From NCBI RefSeq assembly GCF_001465595.2, contig NZ_CP013481.2, positions 3,844,001-3,908,000 on the forward strand: a stretch of DNA of 64,000 nt, written 5' to 3'. Shown in pieces: positions 37,847 to 46,117 of the stretch. The translations under genes were made by a program, and so were the position numbers. Source of the stretch: Pandoraea apista. GTDB lineage: Bacteria; Pseudomonadota; Gammaproteobacteria; Burkholderiales; Burkholderiaceae. Numbering within the stretch: position 1 is the first letter of the stretch; each line of letters starts with the position of its first letter. Under the pieces are notes generated by a model. The model did no database searches. It had not been told where the DNA came from and worked only from the letters and a program-made list of their open reading frames with translations.

Positions 37847-38637
37847 TGGCAAAACCCAAGTCACCAGAGGCCGAACGCCCTCGCACACTCGCCAGTCAGA
37901 CACTGTTTCGCGGGCTCGATATCGTGGAGGCGGTTGCCGCCGGCATCGATACCGTGCCGGCGCTCTCGGCGCACACGGGCATCACGCCTTCGACAACGCA
38001 CCGCATTGCATCGGCCCTCGTACATGCGGGCTACCTGCGATTCGAGCCGCGTCGCGGCTACCGGCTGGGCAACAAGCTCATCGAACTGGGGTTTCTTGCC
38101 TACCGCCAGATCGACTTGCCGCGCGTTGCCCGGCCAACGCTGGAATGGCTCGCAAACGAGACACAGGACACCGTGCATCTCGCCGTGGCCGACGGCTGGG
38201 AAGTGATGTACCTCGACAAGTTGCCGGGACAGCGCGCCGTTGAGATCAGTTCGCGCATCGGCGGACGCAAGCCGATCTGCGTGACCGGTGTGGGCAAGGC
38301 ACTGCTGCTCGATCAGGACGAACGGGAATGGCAGGCGCAGCTCGCGCACTACCAGACGCAGGTGCCATCGCATCCCATCGATACCGCGGCATGGCTCGCG
38401 CGCATGCACGACTACGCGCGCCTCGGCTACGCCTTCGATCTGGAAGACGACACACCGCAGATTCGCTGTGTGGCCGCCCCGTTGTACGACGCGAGCCAGC
38501 GTATCGTGGCCGCGATCAGTGTCTCGAGTACGACCAAGTACATGAGCCGCGAGCGGATGCAGGAACTCGTACCGCGAGTGAAAGACGCCGCGGCACAGAT
38601 CAGCCGCCAGCTTGGTTGGTCTGGCCACACACGCTGA
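37846..38637 (+). CDS. IclR-family regulator (aromatic catabolism type)
   Basis: A 263-residue IclR-family regulator: winged helix at about residues 20-85 (TLFRGLDIVEAVAAG...ALSAHTGITPSTTHRIASALVHAGYL) and IclR effector domain to the C-terminus, including GRKPICVTGVGKALL. It is coupled to the PilZ gene by a TGATG overlap. It converges on the aldolase/acetaldehyde dehydrogenase pair, and IclR proteins commonly control such aromatic-pathway genes, so regulation of that pair is a reasonable inference. Confidence 0.87.
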   Translation: MAKPKSPEAERPRTLASQTLFRGLDIVEAVAAGIDTVPALSAHTGITPSTTHRIASALVHAGYLRFEPRRGYRLGNKLIELGFLAYRQIDLPRVARPTLEWLANETQDTVHLAVADGWEVMYLDKLPGQRAVEISSRIGGRKPICVTGVGKALLLDQDEREWQAQLAHYQTQVPSHPIDTAAWLARMHDYARLGYAFDLEDDTPQIRCVAAPLYDASQRIVAAISVSSTTKYMSRERMQELVPRVKDAAAQISRQLGWSGHTR

Positions 38638-38656
38638 TCCCCATCGTCAACCGACG

Positions 38657-38690
38657 AAAAAAAAGCCGGCCCTTCCATGGAGGGGCCGGC
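38657..38690 (-). terminator. intrinsic terminator of the mhpFE transcript
   Basis: On the minus strand, a roughly 12-base-pair stem (38665-38690, GCCGGCCC pairing with GGGCCGGC plus inner pairs) is followed by eight T (A-run at 38657-38664 on the plus strand). It ends the leftward aldolase transcript. Confidence 0.85.
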
Positions 38691-38742
38691 ATCGGTAAGG
38701 CTTCGGAGATGCCACAACCTGGGTGATGCCTCAGGCACCGTT

Positions 38743-38786
38743 TGGGTGATGCCTGAGTGATGCCTGAGTGATGCTTGAGTGATGCC
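38743..38786. repeat. 11-bp tandem repeat, four units
   Basis: TGAGTGATGCC-type units are repeated four times head to tail (first unit TGGGTGATGCC), with a further isolated copy at 38720-38730. The repeat lies in the 3' region of the mhpE transcript, between its stop and its terminator. No function is evident. Confidence 0.8.
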
Positions 38787-38840
38787 AAGGTAATACTTCG
38801 ATGCATGGCCACGGCCGGCGCGGCCGGTCGTGCCGGTACG

Positions 38841-39860
38841 TTATGCAGCGCGGCGCTTGAGCAGGTCGAGCGCGACGTCGACGATCATGTCCTCCTGACC
38901 GCCCACCATGCGACGCTGGCCCAGTTCGACGAGAATGTCGACCGTCTTGAGGTCGTAACGCGCCGCCGCCGCTTCTGCGTGACGCAGGAAGCTCGAATAC
39001 ACCCCCGCGTAACCGAGCGCCAGCGTCTCACGATCCACGCGCACGGCGCGATCTTGCAGCGGTCGCACAATGTCGTCGGCCGCATCCATCAGCGTATAAA
39101 GATCGCAGCCGTGGTTCCAGCCCAGGCGCGATGCCGCCGCGATGAACACTTCCAGCGGCGCATTGCCCGCGCCTGCGCCCATGCCCGCGAGGCTGGCGTC
39201 GATACGGTCGCAGCCCTCTTCCACCGCAACGATGGAGTTCGCCACGCCGAGACTCAGGTTGTGGTGCGCGTGCATGCCCGTGAGGGTTTCGGGCTTGAGC
39301 ACATCCTTGAACGCGCGGAAGCGGTCCCGCACATCGTTCATGCCCAGGGCGCCGCCCGAATCCACCACGTAAATGCAGGTAGCGCCGTAGGACTCCATCA
39401 GCTTGGCCTGTTCGGCGAGATGCTGCGGCGTGGTCATGTGGCTCATCATCAGGAAGCCGACCGTATCCATGCCCAGTTCGCGTGCGTAAGCAATGTGCTG
39501 ACGCGAAACGTCTGCCTCGGTGCAGTGCGTTGCGATGCGCACGACACGAGCACCGGCGTCGTAAGCTGCGCGCAGGTCGTGCACGGTGCCCACGCCCGGG
39601 AGCAGCAGCGTGGCGACCTTGGCATGCGTCACGGTCTCCGCCACCGCAGCGATCCACTCGAGATCAGTGTGTGCGCCAAAGCCGTAATTGAAGCTCGAAC
39701 CGGCGAGGCCATCGCCGTGCGCGACTTCGATGGAATCGACGCGGGCGGCGTCAAGCGCAGCGGCAATCGCCTTCACGTTGGCAATGCTGTACTGGTGACG
39801 AATCGCGTGGCTGCCGTCGCGCAGCGTCACGTCGGAGATATAGAGCTTTTTCTGCGTCAT
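38841..39860 (-). CDS. mhpE: 4-hydroxy-2-oxovalerate aldolase
   Basis: A 339-residue class II aldolase (DmpG/BphI/MhpE) that splits 4-hydroxy-2-oxovalerate into pyruvate and acetaldehyde. The N-terminal [12 protein letters not shown] carries the metal-binding Asp, and the HAHHNLSLG segment the metal-binding His pair. It forms a channelling complex with the acetaldehyde dehydrogenase encoded just upstream. ATG 39860 gives the standard [10 protein letters not shown] start; the open frame runs on upstream as a shadow. Confidence 0.95.
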   Translation of the reverse strand: MTQKKLYISDVTLRDGSHAIRHQYSIANVKAIAAALDAARVDSIEVAHGDGLAGSSFNYGFGAHTDLEWIAAVAETVTHAKVATLLLPGVGTVHDLRAAYDAGARVVRIATHCTEADVSRQHIAYARELGMDTVGFLMMSHMTTPQHLAEQAKLMESYGATCIYVVDSGGALGMNDVRDRFRAFKDVLKPETLTGMHAHHNLSLGVANSIVAVEEGCDRIDASLAGMGAGAGNAPLEVFIAAASRLGWNHGCDLYTLMDAADDIVRPLQDRAVRVDRETLALGYAGVYSSFLRHAEAAAARYDLKTVDILVELGQRRMVGGQEDMIVDVALDLLKRRAA

Positions 39861-39894
39861 GATGAGGTGTGTCTCCTGAGAGCGCGTGCAACGC

Positions 39895-40839
39895 TCAAGC
39901 GGCAATCGCCAGGCGGGTGGCGGCAATACGATCGGCACAGGCCAGCGCGGCGCTGGTCATGATGTCGAGGTTGCCCGCGTAAGCCGGCAGATAATGCGCG
40001 GCGCCTTCCACTTCGAGGAAGACCGAAGTCTTCAGGCCAGTGAGCTTGCCCAGCCCAGGTACGTTCAGCGGACGCGATGCGTCGAACAGTTCGAACTGCA
40101 CCTGCTGCTTGAGACGGTAGCCCGGCACGTAGGCATGCACCTTGTCGACCATTGCCTGAATACTGGCTTCGATGGCCGCCTGATCTCCCGGCTCCGACAA
40201 CACGAACACCGTGTCGCGCATGATGAGCGGCGGCTCGGCCGGGTTCAACACGATGATCGCTTTACCGCGCGACGCCCCTCCCAGCACTTCAATCGCCTTC
40301 GACGTCGTTTCCGTGAACTCGTCGATATTGGCGCGCGTGCCCGGACCTGCCGACTTGCTCGAGATCGACGCGACGATTTCGGCGTAATGCACCTTCGTCA
40401 CTTGCGAGATCGCCGCGACCATGGGGATCGTTGCCTGACCGCCGCACGTCACCATGTTGATGTTGCGGGCGTCCAGATGCGCGTCGAGATTGATCGACGG
40501 AATCACATAGGGGCCAATGGCCGCCGGCGTCAGATCGATCACCTGCACGCCACGCGCCTGCAACAGCTCGTTGTGGTGCGCATGAGCCTTGGCCGACGTG
40601 GCGTCGAATGCGATGCGGATGTCTTCGAAACCCGGCATCGCCAACAGGCCCTCGATGCCGCCCGCAGTCACCGGCACGCCGAGACGCTGCGCGCGCGCCA
40701 AACCATCCGAGGCCGGATCGATACCGACCATCGCGCCCATCTCCAGATGCTCGCTGTTGCGCATCACCTTGATCATCAGGTCGGTGCCAATGTTGCCCGA
40801 GCCAATGATCGCCACTTTCTGTTTGCGTCGTTCCGTCAC
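39895..40839 (-). CDS. mhpF: acetaldehyde dehydrogenase (acylating)
   Basis: A 314-residue CoA-acylating dehydrogenase (DmpF/BphJ/MhpF) converting acetaldehyde, NAD and CoA to acetyl-CoA. The Rossmann motif is [11 protein letters not shown] (residues 10-20) and the nucleophile Cys132 lies in [12 protein letters not shown] at 40839 preceded by AGGAG is the most likely start; ATGs upstream in frame lack a site. The first steps of a meta-cleavage pathway (dioxygenase, hydrolase, hydratase) are not in the window. Confidence 0.94.
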   Translation of the reverse strand: MTERRKQKVAIIGSGNIGTDLMIKVMRNSEHLEMGAMVGIDPASDGLARAQRLGVPVTAGGIEGLLAMPGFEDIRIAFDATSAKAHAHHNELLQARGVQVIDLTPAAIGPYVIPSINLDAHLDARNINMVTCGGQATIPMVAAISQVTKVHYAEIVASISSKSAGPGTRANIDEFTETTSKAIEVLGGASRGKAIIVLNPAEPPLIMRDTVFVLSEPGDQAAIEASIQAMVDKVHAYVPGYRLKQQVQFELFDASRPLNVPGLGKLTGLKTSVFLEVEGAAHYLPAYAGNLDIMTSAALACADRIAATRLAIAA

Positions 40840-40922
40840 TGTCGTCTCCTGAACGTGTCCGTCCACCGGTATGAGGCGCATCGTAATTCCGGAGCCATTC
40901 AAATGTCAATATGTAAACATTG

Positions 40923-40939
40923 ATCTCATATTATGAGAT
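40923..40939. promoter_or_regulatory. 17-bp perfect palindrome upstream of mhpF
   Basis: ATCTCATA and TATGAGAT flank a single T, 84 bases before the mhpF start. A second, weaker repeat (CAAT...ATTG) lies between it and the gene. The position suits an operator for an IclR-type regulator such as the one at 37846-38637. Confidence 0.5.
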
Positions 40940-40955
40940 TAATGAGATTCATGGC

Positions 40956-41320
40956 TTATCCACACTTTTTGTTCACAAGCCCGTTGATAACTTGCGGAAA
41001 AGCATGGCAAGTCGCTGATTCGACAGGAAAGAATTGCCACGCGCGAAAGTTGAGCCATGTGCTGCAAAACGAGGCGTGGCGCGGGTTTCCGCAAGGTAGG
41101 GTTATCCACAGATTCTGTTTGCAAGCCAGTGGACAACTCGCGGATAGACGATCCAAGTCGTTGATCCGGTAGGAAAAATATGCGGCGCGCATTTACTGCG
41201 CCTATCGGTGTCCTATCGATGTTCTGACGTCGCTCTCTTGCGCGTCGGTCGCGGCGCGGCATGACAGGCTCGCGAGCGCTGCGTGTTATCCACAGAAATT
41301 GTTCACAACCCGGTGCATAA
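40956..41320. other. cluster of DnaA boxes in three diverged direct repeats
   Basis: Perfect DnaA boxes TTATCCACA occur at 40956, 41102 and 41286, all in the same orientation. In the first and third copies a second box-like TTGTTCACA follows exactly 13 bases later (40969, 41299). Each copy then shows a weaker inverted box, the best being TTATGCACC on the minus strand at 41312-41320. The surrounding 70-80 bases are recognisably related between copies. There is no dnaA, dnaN or par gene nearby, so this is unlikely to be oriC itself; a DnaA-titrating or DnaA-reactivating locus is possible. The remaining gap (to 41597) holds no gene. Confidence 0.6.
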
Positions 41321-41597
41321 CACGTCGATATCCGCGCCATCTCATTGATGTAAAAGGATATCTTCATCGCGCAGCAGGTTCGGTCAATCAATGCGGCAGG
41401 CATGGGAATTTCCGCAAACCGGGGGCACTTCGAACTTTTGCGAGACGAGAGGGGTCTAGAGACACTTGAATGCCGGGCACGCGGTGCATTGAGGGAGGTA
41501 CCGTCGATGGCTCGTCATGCTCACTGTGCCCCATTCGTCAGCACGATGTCGACGCTTGCCATCGACACGTTTCCCGCAAATAACGACGTACTCATCC

Positions 41598-42260
41598 ATG
41601 CCTACGAACCCCCAATTCACTGGGCGGCTCGCGCTACCGATTCGACTCGCACCGCTTGCCTTACCCTTCCGGACTTCGCAACATACGCTCCGCCGCAGTC
41701 TCGCTGCACTGGGCACCGCATTGATGTTGCTCTTGCCACTCGCCGCCCAGGCAGACAATGCCCCCAGCGGCATCTCGACCTGGGCCGGCGCCATCGTCGA
41801 CGAATTCCGCGAGGTGGCAACGCAAGGGGCCAGCGATCTTTATGTACCCCTGCATACGCATCACCTGCGCTTCGCGTATACCCGCGAGAAGATCGACCAG
41901 TACAACGAAAACCCGTGGGGTCTCGGCTACGGTCGCGTGCTGTCCGATGGCAAGAACGGTTCGCGCATGCTGTACGCCATGGCGTTCAAGGATTCACATA
42001 ACGATTGGTCGCCGATGGCGGGCTACGGCCGGATCTGGAACTTGGCGAATGCCGGTCCTGTGCGATTCGGCCTCGGCTACACCGTGTTTCTGATGTCGCG
42101 CTCCGACACGCTCGGCGGCGTGCCCTTTCCTGCTGCGCTGCCGCTCGCGGAAATCGGCATCGGACGCGCCGCCGTCTCTACCGCCTATGTGCCTGGCGGT
42201 AAAGGCAACGGCAATGTGTTGTTCATCTTCGGGCGCTATACGTTCGGCAAATCAGGTTGA
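41598..42260 (+). CDS. pagP: lipid A palmitoyltransferase PagP
   Basis: A 220-residue outer-membrane beta-barrel acyltransferase that moves palmitate from phospholipid to lipid A, which alters resistance to cationic peptides. The signal peptide region ends near LPLAAQA. The PagP-specific stretches DLYVPLHTHHLRFAYTRE (active-site His), YNENPWGLGYGR and MAFKDSHNDWSPMAGYG (catalytic Asp-Ser) are clear. The start is uncertain: ATG 41598 is used, and ATG 41517 would give an even longer leader. The 3' end overlaps the convergent MFS gene by nine bases. Confidence 0.9.
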   Translation: MPTNPQFTGRLALPIRLAPLALPFRTSQHTLRRSLAALGTALMLLLPLAAQADNAPSGISTWAGAIVDEFREVATQGASDLYVPLHTHHLRFAYTREKIDQYNENPWGLGYGRVLSDGKNGSRMLYAMAFKDSHNDWSPMAGYGRIWNLANAGPVRFGLGYTVFLMSRSDTLGGVPFPAALPLAEIGIGRAAVSTAYVPGGKGNGNVLFIFGRYTFGKSG

Positions 42261-43679
42261 TCGTCTGTCGCCGACAGACCGCGCGCCCCCCGCGCGCGTA
42301 GCTGCCGGCGCATGGCGAATGCCGGCATTCGGGCCGACCTCGGGTTCGGATTCGGATTCGGATTCGGATTCGGATTCGGATTCGGATTCGGATTCGGATT
42401 CGGGCATGATGCGCGCGCACCAGGCACCGAACCCGGCAATGTAGCCGTACGCCAAGGCAGGTGCAAGGAACGAGAACACGATGCCGATGCTGTCCGCCAG
42501 CGCCCCCTGCAAGTACGGCAGCACCGCGCCGCCCACAATCGCCATGCAGATCAGCCCGCCGCCCTCGCTCACCCGCGCCCCGAGCCCGCCGACCGAGAGC
42601 GAGAAAATCGTGGGAAACATGATCGCGTTGCCAAGGCCGCAGGCCAGCAATAGCCACATTGCGAACGACGCAGGCAACGTCATCGATACCGCAATCAACG
42701 TCAGGTTGCAGGCCGCGCACAGACTCAGCAGCCGTCCCGGCGACACCTTTCGCAGCAGCCATGCACCCGCGAATCGCCCCAGCATTGCCCCGCCCCAGTA
42801 AAACGCCAGATAGCGGCTCGCATACGCGTGATCGAGTATGCCCGTGCCCGTTTGCGTCAGGTAGACGATCAGGAAGCTGCCGATACTGACTTCCGCGCCA
42901 ACATAAAGAAATAGCGCCACGATGCCGTAACGCAAGGGACGGTGCGTCATCAGGCTACGTACATTCCTGAGCACCCCTGGGGGCGACGCATCGCCGGCCC
43001 GCGGCTCCGGCAGCGTCAATCGCCAGAGCACGGCACCGCCAATGACGAGCACGGCGGCGAGCAACCCGTAGGGCCCCCGGACACTGTCTGCGGCGTGGCC
43101 GGTTGCGGTCGCCGCCTGCGGCGCGAGAATCCAGAGCGCAGCAAGCGGCGGCCCAACGGTCGTTCCGAGTGAGTTGAACGCTTGCACGAGCGTGAGACGG
43201 CTCGCCGCCGCACCGCGCGAGCCCAGAGTCTCGACATAGGCGTTCACCGCGACTTGCAGCAAGGTAATGCCGCTCGCCAGTACGAAGAGCGCCGCGAGAA
43301 AACAGAGATAGGACGTGAGCGCGGCCGCAGGAAAGAACAGCGCGCAGCCCAGACCGGCGAGCCACAGCGAACTGGCCAGCGCGCGCCGGTAACCAACGCG
43401 CGCGGTGTACTGGCCCGCCGGGTACGACACGACGAAATAGGCAGCGAAGAAACTGGATTGAATGAGCGCCGCGTCACGATAGGTCAGATCGAACGCTGCC
43501 TTGAAGTGAGGCACCAGAATATCGTTCAGCGACGTAATGAGCCCCATGGCGAAAAAAAGCGTCGCGAGCATCGCAAGCACGCGATTCGCGGAGGGCATGG
43601 GGAACGTGGTGATCGTGGGTGAATCGTTGGGAGGGGGAACCTCGGAACGACTGGGGGCATTCGTGCGATCGACAGGCAT
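42252..43679 (-). CDS. MFS transporter, FHS (fucose/glucose permease-like) family, with SE-repeat tail
   Basis: A 475-residue, 12-helix major facilitator of the FucP/GlcP type: MGLITSLNDILVPHFKAAF in helix 1 and the QSSFFAAYFVVSYPAG motif in helix 2 are diagnostic, as is YLFVGAEVS-like FLYVGAEVSIGSF in helix 7. It should import a hexose with protons. After the last helix the tail consists of nine Ser-Glu pairs encoded by a hexanucleotide microsatellite and then a basic, low-complexity end that overlaps pagP. GGAG precedes ATG 43679. Confidence 0.88.
   Translation of the reverse strand: MPVDRTNAPSRSEVPPPNDSPTITTFPMPSANRVLAMLATLFFAMGLITSLNDILVPHFKAAFDLTYRDAALIQSSFFAAYFVVSYPAGQYTARVGYRRALASSLWLAGLGCALFFPAAALTSYLCFLAALFVLASGITLLQVAVNAYVETLGSRGAAASRLTLVQAFNSLGTTVGPPLAALWILAPQAATATGHAADSVRGPYGLLAAVLVIGGAVLWRLTLPEPRAGDASPPGVLRNVRSLMTHRPLRYGIVALFLYVGAEVSIGSFLIVYLTQTGTGILDHAYASRYLAFYWGGAMLGRFAGAWLLRKVSPGRLLSLCAACNLTLIAVSMTLPASFAMWLLLACGLGNAIMFPTIFSLSVGGLGARVSEGGGLICMAIVGGAVLPYLQGALADSIGIVFSFLAPALAYGYIAGFGAWCARIMPESESESESESESESESESEPEVGPNAGIRHAPAATRAGGARSVGDRRST
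42345..42398. repeat. hexanucleotide microsatellite (TTCGGA)9
   Basis: Nine perfect TTCGGA units in the 3' part of the FHS permease gene encode Ser-Glu pairs on the minus strand. Because the unit is six bases, gain or loss by slippage changes tail length but not frame. Confidence 0.95.
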
Positions 43680-43925
43680 GCATGTCTCCAGAAGCCACTG
43701 GGCAGTGGCTCATTGAACGAGGGGCCAATACGCATCAGTGTAGAACGCGCTATCGATACCGGGATACGGGCGGAATCTCATATTTGCGTGACGCAGCGAT
43801 GGCATGCGATACGCAGTCGAGTCCCCGATTTCCCTTGTTTTTTACTGTTTTCGGCTCTTGTCAGCCGACGTCTTTTGATCGACTATCCGCAGCACGGGAT
43901 ATGCCGCCACATTCGGGGAAACATC

Positions 43926-45011
43926 ATGCGGGGTTTCAGGACTTTGAGGATTGCGACGGGATGGCTCGTCGCCGGCATGCTCGGCTTCGCCGGACACGCG
44001 TGCGCGCAGTCGGGTGGCGCGTTGCGCGCGCCGGTCACCGCGTGTAACTGCGCGCAGATCGTTGCCGATTGTTCGGCGTCTGTGTCGGTGATTCCGACAC
44101 GCGCAGCCAACGGCGTGTTTTCCGCCGATGTCATGCTGCAAACCGACGCGCCCTCGTGCGCGAAGGTCGACTATCAGCTCGACGACACGCCTTACGTCAC
44201 GATTCTGCGCGACGGCGCTCAGGGCGGACAGCGTCTCTACGGTACGCGTCCGCTCACGCGCAACAGCCTCTCTCACATGTCTTGCCACGTGTGCGCAGCA
44301 GCGTCAGCACCGGTGCCCAACGACGGTTTGTCTCCCGATATGGCGCGGGTGGACGGTGCGCCCGGCACATTTAGCGCAGCACCCGCTGCGGCCGTGCCGC
44401 CGCAGTCGCAGTCGCAACCGCAACCGCAACCGATTAACGCCAGCACTTACGCGCCGAGCGCCGCCGCTTCGCAAAACGCAGCCATGGCGGCGACAGCACC
44501 GGCGTCCGGCACACCGTTGCCGAGCACCATTGGCGACACGGCAGGACTGAAAGCGGTGAACGCCGCGAACGCCAATTCGCCGGAAGTCGCACGCGATGTC
44601 GCCGCCATCGAAGCGCCGCCCCCCGCAGGCACCACGCTCGTCACGCCGCCAATCGCCCCAGGTGCTGCCGTGCAAGCGAGTACGCCTGCGCCGTTGCGCG
44701 TGGTGAACCCCTCGGGACGTTGGCGCGGGCTTTGCACGAATGCACCTCCCTGGTGGGGTCTGTGGAGCTCGCCGATGACAAGACTGATGGCGCTCGCGCT
44801 CAACGGCGCGCAAGTCACCGGCAGTGTCGACGACGTGGAGCCAAACATCCACACCACGGTGCAAGGCACGCTGGCGGGCGATCGTTTGCAACTCGCCGGC
44901 AGCTACGGCGCGAAGCACAACATCACCTTTGGCCCCGACGGCACGACGCTTACCGACGCCTGGTGCAACAGCGACGGCCGCTGCGAAACCTGCGAAATGC
45001 AGCGTTTCTAA
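43926..45011 (+). CDS. secreted protein with disulfide candidates and Pro/Gln linker
   Basis: A 361-residue exported protein that I cannot name. A signal peptide ends near ACA-Q (residue 28). An N-terminal Cys-containing domain (about 30-140, TACNCAQIVADCSA...SHMSCHVCAA) is joined by a Pro/Ala/Gln-rich linker with SQSQPQPQPQP to a C-terminal domain (about 260-361). The latter has lipocalin-like alternation (GRWRGLCTNAPPWWGLWSS...VQGTLAGDRLQLAGSY) and further Cys (WCNSDGRCETCE). ATG 43926 is preceded by GGGGAAA. It is probably periplasmic or at the cell surface. Confidence 0.7.
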   Translation: MRGFRTLRIATGWLVAGMLGFAGHACAQSGGALRAPVTACNCAQIVADCSASVSVIPTRAANGVFSADVMLQTDAPSCAKVDYQLDDTPYVTILRDGAQGGQRLYGTRPLTRNSLSHMSCHVCAAASAPVPNDGLSPDMARVDGAPGTFSAAPAAAVPPQSQSQPQPQPINASTYAPSAAASQNAAMAATAPASGTPLPSTIGDTAGLKAVNAANANSPEVARDVAAIEAPPPAGTTLVTPPIAPGAAVQASTPAPLRVVNPSGRWRGLCTNAPPWWGLWSSPMTRLMALALNGAQVTGSVDDVEPNIHTTVQGTLAGDRLQLAGSYGAKHNITFGPDGTTLTDAWCNSDGRCETCEMQRF

Positions 45012-45322
45012 GGGTTTCCCGGCAATCAGGCTCGATAGCGATGCATTGGACGGATACAAAAATCGCGTAAAAAAATGTCGCGAAAGCCGACAGAAATTCG
45101 CGCTGAAAATTCGCATCGGCGACGACGAAGCGCCACGTTACGAATGAAACGAATCGAAATGCAGCGCGATCGTCGCTCAGCCTTGTGCGGCAAGCACGCA
45201 ACATAATTCGCGCACTACTCTCACAAAGCGATTTCTTAGGTAGAATCGTCGGCGCAGCAAGACGTATCATTCGGGTGGCCGTTCTCCGACGGCACTTTCT
45301 TATTCTCATCGATTGGATCGAT
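45012..45322. other. intergenic region upstream of the HU-like gene
   Basis: An AT-richer gap containing TAGAAT at 45241-45246 as a possible -10 box for the HU-like gene; no good -35 is seen at the proper distance. No gene is supported. Confidence 0.35.
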
Positions 45323-45778
45323 ATGGCAACGGCAAAGAAAGCAGCAGCAAAGAAGGCCCCTGTGGCGAAAAAAGCTCCGGCAGCAAAGAAGGCTCCGGTA
45401 GCGAAAAAGGCAGCTCCGAAGGCAGCCCCGAAGGCCGCTCCGAAGGCAGCCGCCGGCAAGGTTTCGCCGATCAAGGAAGCGCTCAACAAGACCCAGCTCG
45501 CAGCGCACCTCGCCGAACAATCGGCTGTCGCTGTGAAGGAAGTGAAGGCAGTGCTGGCCGCGCTCGAGAACACGATCATCAGCTCGCTGCACAAAAAGGG
45601 TGCCGGCGAATTCACGCTGCATGGCCTGTTCAAGGTCACGTCGCAACAAATCGCCGCCAAGGCGAAGCGTTTCGGCAAGGACCCGTTCACGGGTCAAGAG
45701 CGTTGGTTCCCGGCCAAGCCGGCTTCGGTGCGCGTGAAGGTTCGCCCGCTGAAGAAGGTCAAGGACGCTGCCCAGTAA
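45323..45778 (+). CDS. HU-family DNA-binding protein with lysine/alanine-rich N-terminal tail
   Basis: A 151-residue nucleoid protein. Residues 1-48 are a basic tail of repeated AAKKAP/AAPKA units, like eukaryotic H1 tails and Bordetella BpH1. The rest is an HU/IHF fold with the DNA-binding arm FGKDPFTGQERWFPAKPASVRVKV. It should bind and compact DNA with less sequence dependence than plain HU. ATG 45323 (MATAKKAAAKK) is chosen; the upstream open frame is not protein-like. A strong terminator follows, so it forms a single-gene unit. Confidence 0.9.
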   Translation: MATAKKAAAKKAPVAKKAPAAKKAPVAKKAAPKAAPKAAPKAAAGKVSPIKEALNKTQLAAHLAEQSAVAVKEVKAVLAALENTIISSLHKKGAGEFTLHGLFKVTSQQIAAKAKRFGKDPFTGQERWFPAKPASVRVKVRPLKKVKDAAQ

Positions 45779-45850
45779 GTCTTGCGCTTACGCCGCCGTG
45801 GCCTCCACGGCAGCGTAAATTGCACAGATCTGGCAGGCAACGCCTGAATA

Positions 45851-45880
45851 CGGTGCCGGTTTTCCGGCACCGTTTTTTTT
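45851..45880 (+). terminator. intrinsic terminator of the HU-like gene
   Basis: A nine-base-pair stem CGGTGCCGG/CCGGCACCG with a TTTT loop is followed by eight T (45873-45880). Confidence 0.92.
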
Positions 45881-46117
45881 CGTCTGCATTTCCCCCCCCT
45901 GCACTGAGACGACTGATTTCGTCGTCCTCATGACTTTGGCGACGTTGCGCCGCTTTGCGAAAACTCAGGGTTTTCTCTGGGGTTTGTGCTGAGTGGACGC
46001 CTCCAGTGTCCCCCGCTACCATCGCTCGGGGACAGCCATCAGCCAGCGGCGAACACCACGCCCGGCATCACAAGCTGGCATTTTCGGCGATGTCTTCGCG
46101 GCCTCTGGAGACTCAGC

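Noticed and set aside
38657..38690. Hairpin considered as terminator of the plus-strand iclR gene
   Set aside because: The homopolymer is an A-run before the stem, so on the plus strand no T-run follows; it works only for the minus-strand mhpFE transcript.
40956..41320. Spaced repeats considered as a CRISPR array
   Set aside because: Only three diverged copies, unequal spacing (146 and 184 bases), no cas genes, and the conserved core is the DnaA box.
40840..41597. The same gap considered as the chromosomal origin
   Set aside because: No dnaA, dnaN, gyrB, rpmH or par genes nearby and no long AT-rich unwinding region; a DnaA-control locus fits better.
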